This document shows positions 59,639 to 64,000 of a stretch of 64,000 bases of DNA, piece after piece. The DNA comes from Hyphomicrobiales bacterium (GTDB lineage Bacteria; Pseudomonadota; Alphaproteobacteria; Rhizobiales; CAJQND01), in contig JANQOW010000153.1 of assembly GCA_028285595.1 (NCBI GenBank), forward strand, positions 1 to 64,000, written 5' to 3'. The notes below the pieces were generated by a model. It saw only the letters and a list, made by a program, of their open reading frames with translations, was not told the origin of the DNA and made no database searches. Within the stretch, counting starts at the first letter, position 1, and the number at the start of each line of letters is the position of its first letter. The position numbers and the translations under genes are program-made.

Positions 59639-60247
59639 TTATGTGTTCATTCGCAGGGTTTCTACAATATCCACCACTTGTGCTTCGGCTGCAGCAAGCC
59701 CTTTAGAGCTGTCCACAATGAAGTCAGCCTTGGCCCTTTTTTCATGGTCAGGCACTTGCTTTTGCAAAATGGCCTCGAATTTCTCTTCAGTCATACCGGG
59801 GCGCTGAAGAGCACGTTCACGCTGAATTTCTTTCGGCGCCGACACAACAACAATCTTGTCAACCTGATCCTCCGCCTTCGTTTCAAAGAGCAAGGGGATA
59901 TCCAGGACGACAACCGTTTCACCACCATCCTGTGCCTGGTGAATAAACCTTTGTCGTTCGGACTGAACCAAGGGATGAACCAAATTTTCGAGAGCCTTTA
60001 AAGCCTTGGCGTCGTTCAGCACGAGTTGGCCAAGTTTGGTTCGGTTGACTGCACCATCCTCAATGGCGGATGGAAACAGCGAACCGACGCTCTCCACGGC
60101 CGCACCATTTCGCGCGTAGAGGTTATGAACGACTTCATCCGCATCGAAGACGGGGACGCCGAGGGACCTGAACATTCTTGCTGTTTCTGACTTACCCATG
60201 GCGATTGATCCAGTTAATCCGATGATGATCACGCTGGTCACTCCCAT
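59639..60247 (-). CDS. coaE: Dephospho-CoA kinase
   Basis: IIIGLTGSIAMGKSETARMFRSLGVPVFDADEVVH. Confidence 0.97.
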   Translation of the reverse strand: MGVTSVIIIGLTGSIAMGKSETARMFRSLGVPVFDADEVVHNLYARNGAAVESVGSLFPSAIEDGAVNRTKLGQLVLNDAKALKALENLVHPLVQSERQRFIHQAQDGGETVVVLDIPLLFETKAEDQVDKIVVVSAPKEIQRERALQRPGMTEEKFEAILQKQVPDHEKRAKADFIVDSSKGLAAAEAQVVDIVETLRMNT

Positions 60248-60258
60248 TTCTTTAGCGG

Positions 60259-60870
60259 TTAAACGAGCGGCGGGTTCCTCGTGCGCAAAAAGGTCAGCAA
60301 AGGCAATAGGGGCAGACCGAGAATAGTAAAGTAGTCACCTTCAATCTTCTCAAACAGGTGAATGCCCAAACCCTCCAACTGGTATGCACCTACTGATTTC
60401 GTCACCTCATCACCCATTTCTGCCAAATACACACCCAAGAAAGATGAACTGACATCTCGCATCGATAGGCGCGCGACGTCTTCATAAGACCAAAGCGTTT
60501 CGCCTCTGCATACTACCGCGACGGCGGAGATAAGCTCATGGGTCTTACCACGAAGCTCGATGAGTTGATCCAGCGCCTTATCTTTTGTGGCTGGCTTACT
60601 GATGAGTTGGTCTTCAAGAACAAGGATCTGATCAGATCCGATGACTAAAGCGTCGGGGTGGCTTTCCGAGACCACGCTTGCTTTTGTTTGAGCGAGCAAT
60701 TGGGCAATGTCGGCAGGACGGAGTGTGCTGTCGTCACCACGCACGGCCTGCTTTATGGCGTCTTCATCCACATTGGCCGGCTCAGTGATAAACGTGAGGC
60801 CGGCCGCTTCTAAGAGCTGTTTGCGGATTTGGCTGGCTGAAGCCAAAACGAGCTGTTCGTGTTGCAGCAT
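60259..60870 (-). CDS. maf: Maf-like nucleotide pyrophosphatase
   Basis: LVLASASQIRKQLLEAAGL; VIGSDQIL; VGAYQLEGLGIHLFEKIEGDYFTILGLPLLPLLTFLR. Confidence 0.96.
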   Translation of the reverse strand: MLQHEQLVLASASQIRKQLLEAAGLTFITEPANVDEDAIKQAVRGDDSTLRPADIAQLLAQTKASVVSESHPDALVIGSDQILVLEDQLISKPATKDKALDQLIELRGKTHELISAVAVVCRGETLWSYEDVARLSMRDVSSSFLGVYLAEMGDEVTKSVGAYQLEGLGIHLFEKIEGDYFTILGLPLLPLLTFLRTRNPPLV

Positions 60871-61709
60871 TAGTGTTCTGGTTCGCTTTGTTGACGACGA
60901 TGATAGATATTCAATATGGCTGCAGCGGTCTCCTCAATCGATCGCCGTGTTACATCAATGACCGGCCAGTTGTGTCGGTGGCACAGCTTCCGTGCAAAGG
61001 CGATCTCTTCGGCAATCACAGTTTTGTCAACGTAGCTGGTCTCTCGATCCTCGTTGAGAGACAGCAAGCGGTTGCGCCTGATTTGTGAAATCCGTTCAGG
61101 ACTCGCGACCAACCCAACCACGACCGGCTTTGACAATTTCTCAAGCGTTTCTGGCAGAGGGACCTCTGGAACAAGCGGAACGTTCGCGGTCTTTAAACCG
61201 CGGTTGGCAAGATAAATACTGGTTGGCGTTTTTGACGTTCTGCTAATCCCAACGATAACCACATCCGCATTCTCCAGATCCTGGGTATGCTGGCCATCGT
61301 CATGCATGATGGTGTAATTCATCGCTTCAATTCGATGGAAGTACTCAGCATTCATCGCATGCTGACCACCAGCTCTCGGACGTGATTCTGCATTGAGATA
61401 GGACGCCAGGCTTGAGATGATGGGATCAAGAATGGAAATTGCCGGAACGTCCAATTGCCGACAGCTCTCCTCCAAGTCCTTGCGGAGCGCTTCATCGACA
61501 ATCGTGAACAGCACAATTCCAGGATTGGTCTCCACATTGCGCAAAACCCGTTGCAGTTGCCGCGCAGACCGCACCAATGCATACACATGCTCGATGGGTT
61601 GGAAGTCGGCATAGTGGGCCGTTGCGGCGCGTGCGACTGTGTTCAGAGTTTCCCCCGTTGCATCAGACACGAGATGCAAGTGGAAAAATTTTCTTTTCCC
61701 GCTGTTCAT
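60870..61709 (-). CDS. ppsR: Pyruvate,water/phosphate dikinase regulatory protein (kinase/phosphorylase)
   Basis: [44 protein letters not shown]. Confidence 0.97.
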   Translation of the reverse strand: MNSGKRKFFHLHLVSDATGETLNTVARAATAHYADFQPIEHVYALVRSARQLQRVLRNVETNPGIVLFTIVDEALRKDLEESCRQLDVPAISILDPIISSLASYLNAESRPRAGGQHAMNAEYFHRIEAMNYTIMHDDGQHTQDLENADVVIVGISRTSKTPTSIYLANRGLKTANVPLVPEVPLPETLEKLSKPVVVGLVASPERISQIRRNRLLSLNEDRETSYVDKTVIAEEIAFARKLCHRHNWPVIDVTRRSIEETAAAILNIYHRRQQSEPEH

Positions 61710-61737
61710 TGTGGGCCGCTCACATCCTGTTGAGAGC

Positions 61738-62037
61738 TGTGGATAAATTCACACGATTTACACACCATCAACTGTGCCTGCAAAAAGCTGTGTGATTTTT
61801 CCATAGCCCAAAGCCGTTTGATCATTTTGTTCACAGATAGGGATAACCGCGTTTGCTGTGTACAATCAGCGGAGAAATTTTGCACTGGCTTGGATTAAAA
61901 CGATATGCTCCGGTTAAGCTATTGAATAGTATATATTATTTATCCCATCAATCCACTGGTTATCCTTGTGGGTAAGTCCATGATCTCGCCGACCCTGTGG
62001 ATAGGTTGTGCATTCTTGATAATCCCTATAATCCACA
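61738..62037. other. oriC: Probable chromosomal replication origin (oriC) region
   Basis: Perfect DnaA box tgtggataa (61738-61746); one-mismatch boxes tgtgggtaa (61967-61975), tgtggatag (61996-62004), taatccaca (62029-62037); AT-rich tract attgaatagtatatattatttatccc (61921-61945); next to hemE. Confidence 0.8.
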
Positions 62038-62120
62038 GTCCAACAACAACAGAATCCTTATTTCTATATTTGATAGATTGTTGGGGACTGGGATGACGAA
62101 TCACACAGGGTCGCACTGAG

Positions 62121-63173
62121 ATGCAAAAAAGACTGCTTTCGACACTCATAGATCACAAAGCAGATCGTCGTCCGGCATGGATGATGCGACAAGCCGGCAG
62201 GTATCTTCCTGAGTATCGAGAAGTCCGCGAACGGGCAGGCTCTTTTTTGGACCTTTGCTACGCGCCCGCCTTGGCAGAAGAGGTGACGCTGCAGCCTTTA
62301 CGCCGGTTCGACTTTGACGCTGCAATCGTTTTTGCAGATATCCTGCTGGTTCCCCATGCTCTCGGCCAAGACGTCTCATTCCAGGTTGGTGAAGGTCCCG
62401 TTCTGGAGCCCGTCTACGATGGCGCATCTGTTGCCGCGCTTTCGAGCGCGAAACTGGAGAGTCATCTTGCCCCGGTTTATGAAACCCTTGATCGGCTTTC
62501 CTCGAGCTTGCCTGATCATGTGGCTCTGATCGGATTTTGCGGTGCGCCATGGACGGTGGCCACTTACATGATTGAAGGCGGTACCTCCAAAGACCGGCGG
62601 GGAGCACGCCAGGCCGCTTGGGCAGCAATGAGCTCGAAGGACCATTGGTTCTCCAAGCTGATCGATTTGTTGGTGGAGAGCTCTGCGCAATATCTTTTGG
62701 GGCAGATCAAGGCAGGTGCTGAGGTGCTTCAGATATTTGAAACCTGGGCGGTTGATCTGCCCCCGACATTGTTTCAGCGGTTCTGTGTCGAGCCGATTGC
62801 AGAGATTGTTCGTTTGGTACACGCGGAGCATCCAAACGTGCCGATCATCTGCTTTCCTAAAGGTGCAGGTCAGCTCGCAAACTCATTTTGCAATGGTGTT
62901 CAGTGTTCTGGCCTTGGATGCGATGCGTTCGTCAATCTTGGTGAGATTGAGCTGGATGCACGTCAGAGCGTTGTAACGCAAGGTAATCTTGATCCCATAT
63001 GCCTGTTACAGGGCGGCGAGATTTTGGATGTTGAGGTGCGCAAGATCGTGGATCAGACTGAGGTGGGTCATCATATCTTCAATCTTGGCCACGGAATCTT
63101 GCCGGAGACGCCTATTGAGCATGTACATCAGATGCTAAAAGCGCTTCGTGAAGCTGAAGGCAACGAGGACTAG
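62121..63173 (+). CDS. hemE: Uroporphyrinogen decarboxylase
   Basis: RRPAWMMRQAGRYLPEYREVRERAGSF. Confidence 0.98.
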   Translation: MQKRLLSTLIDHKADRRPAWMMRQAGRYLPEYREVRERAGSFLDLCYAPALAEEVTLQPLRRFDFDAAIVFADILLVPHALGQDVSFQVGEGPVLEPVYDGASVAALSSAKLESHLAPVYETLDRLSSSLPDHVALIGFCGAPWTVATYMIEGGTSKDRRGARQAAWAAMSSKDHWFSKLIDLLVESSAQYLLGQIKAGAEVLQIFETWAVDLPPTLFQRFCVEPIAEIVRLVHAEHPNVPIICFPKGAGQLANSFCNGVQCSGLGCDAFVNLGEIELDARQSVVTQGNLDPICLLQGGEILDVEVRKIVDQTEVGHHIFNLGHGILPETPIEHVHQMLKALREAEGNED

Positions 63174-63177
63174 GTCA

Positions 63178-63615
63178 GTGGCAGATCTGTATCTGTGGTT
63201 TAAGTGGCTCCATATTGTGTCCATCATCTCATGGATGGCAGCCTTGTTATATCTGCCGCGCTTGTACGTGTATCATGCCGAACATGGAGCTGATGCGCCT
63301 CAGGCGGAAACGTTCAAAGTCATGGAGCGGCGGCTTTACAAAGCGATTATGACGCCGGCCATGATTGCATCGTGGGTGTTCGGTGTTGCCCTCATTGCTG
63401 CTGTAAGAATTGACTTCTCATCGGATTATTGGTTCTGGGCGAAGCTGATTTTGGTCTTCGCGCTGACTGGGGTCCATGGGCATCTTGGAAAGATCCGGCG
63501 GCAATTCGAGCAAGATCAGATCCCACGATCTTCCCGCTACTTTCGGATCATCAACGAAGTGCCTACGGTAATCATGCTGGTTGCGGTGTTTCTGGTGGTG
63601 TTCAAACCATTTTGA
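63178..63615 (+). CDS. hemJ: HemJ-type protoporphyrinogen oxidase
   Basis: LYLWFKWLHIVSIISWMAALLYLPRLYVYHAEHG; GTG start at 63178. Confidence 0.93.
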   Translation: MADLYLWFKWLHIVSIISWMAALLYLPRLYVYHAEHGADAPQAETFKVMERRLYKAIMTPAMIASWVFGVALIAAVRIDFSSDYWFWAKLILVFALTGVHGHLGKIRRQFEQDQIPRSSRYFRIINEVPTVIMLVAVFLVVFKPF

Positions 63616-63860
63616 TGGGTATAACTGAGACTGCGACAACACGGCAGTTTGCGTTTGGAAGCGGAATTGTACTATACGAGCCTATCTTCCAATGATCGGT
63701 TGTGTCCCGTCCGTGGATAGTGAGATCGCCCATAGCACGGGCACACGTCATTCAACCGCCTTCCTTTGAGAACATTGTTTCAAGAGTGTCCGTTCCGCCT
63801 GGAACATCAACACAAAGAAACGCAGCTCTAGGTCCCATCTGAAAAGTCTGGATTTTGACT

Positions 63861-64000
63861 ATGACAGAAGTCAGCGAAGTACAGCAGATCAAACTCCATG
63901 ATCTAAAAAGCAAATCCCCTACTGACCTTCTGGTTCTGGCCGAAGCGTTAGAGGTCGAGAACGCAAGCACCATGCGCAAACAGGAGTTAATGTTTGCCAT
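63861..64000 (+). CDS. rho: Transcription termination factor Rho, N-terminal fragment (cut by window edge)
   Basis: MTEVSEVQQIKLHDLKSKSPTDLLVLAEALEVENASTMRKQELMFA matches the Rho N-terminal pattern; open to right edge. Confidence 0.9.
   Translation, partial: MTEVSEVQQIKLHDLKSKSPTDLLVLAEALEVENASTMRKQELMFA

Noticed and set aside
61895-61917. TTAA repeats in the oriC region as a CtrA site
   Set aside because: The two TTAA half-sites are 15 nt apart instead of 7; the alternative pair has only one intact half.
63752-64000. 82-aa minus ORF at right edge
   Set aside because: Antisense to the rho start; the plus frame gives a clear Rho N-terminus.

Overview
The window is dominated by an alphaproteobacterial (Rhizobiales-like) motility island from about 4.9 to 55.5 kb. 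It holds two flagellins; a che operon (mcp-mcp-STAS-cheY-cheA-cheW-cheR-cheB-cheY-cheD-cheT-like); a PAS-type MCP; PilZ and GGDEF c-di-GMP genes; flgBC-fliE-flgG-flgA-flgI-motE-flgH-fliL-fliP; fliF-(fliH)-motB-motC-motD plus a lytic transglycosylase; flhB-fliG-fliN-fliM-motA; flgF-fliI; fliR-flhA-fliQ-flgD-flbT-flaF-flgL-flgK-flgE; and an FtcR/Rem-type regulator. Left flank: a partial FAD oxidoreductase, lepA, msrA and tRNA-Ser(GGA). Right flank: dnaQ-coaE-maf-ppsR, then an AT-rich, DnaA-box-rich intergenic region next to hemE that looks like the chromosomal replication origin, then hemE-hemJ-rho (rho is cut by the window edge). Main leads: the probable oriC about 6 kb from the flagellar island; CtrA-like boxes upstream of ftcR, the fliF-side divergent promoter and the che operon; a conserved 38-bp element in front of both flagellins; a CheT-like protein with a DxxxQ motif; a 38-aa membrane micro-ORF missing from the ORF track; a second FliL-like protein; and an uncharacterised membrane/coiled-coil/receiver block between ftcR and the origin. 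No mobile elements, CRISPR arrays or defence systems were seen. All family calls come from reading the sequence by eye; no database search was run.
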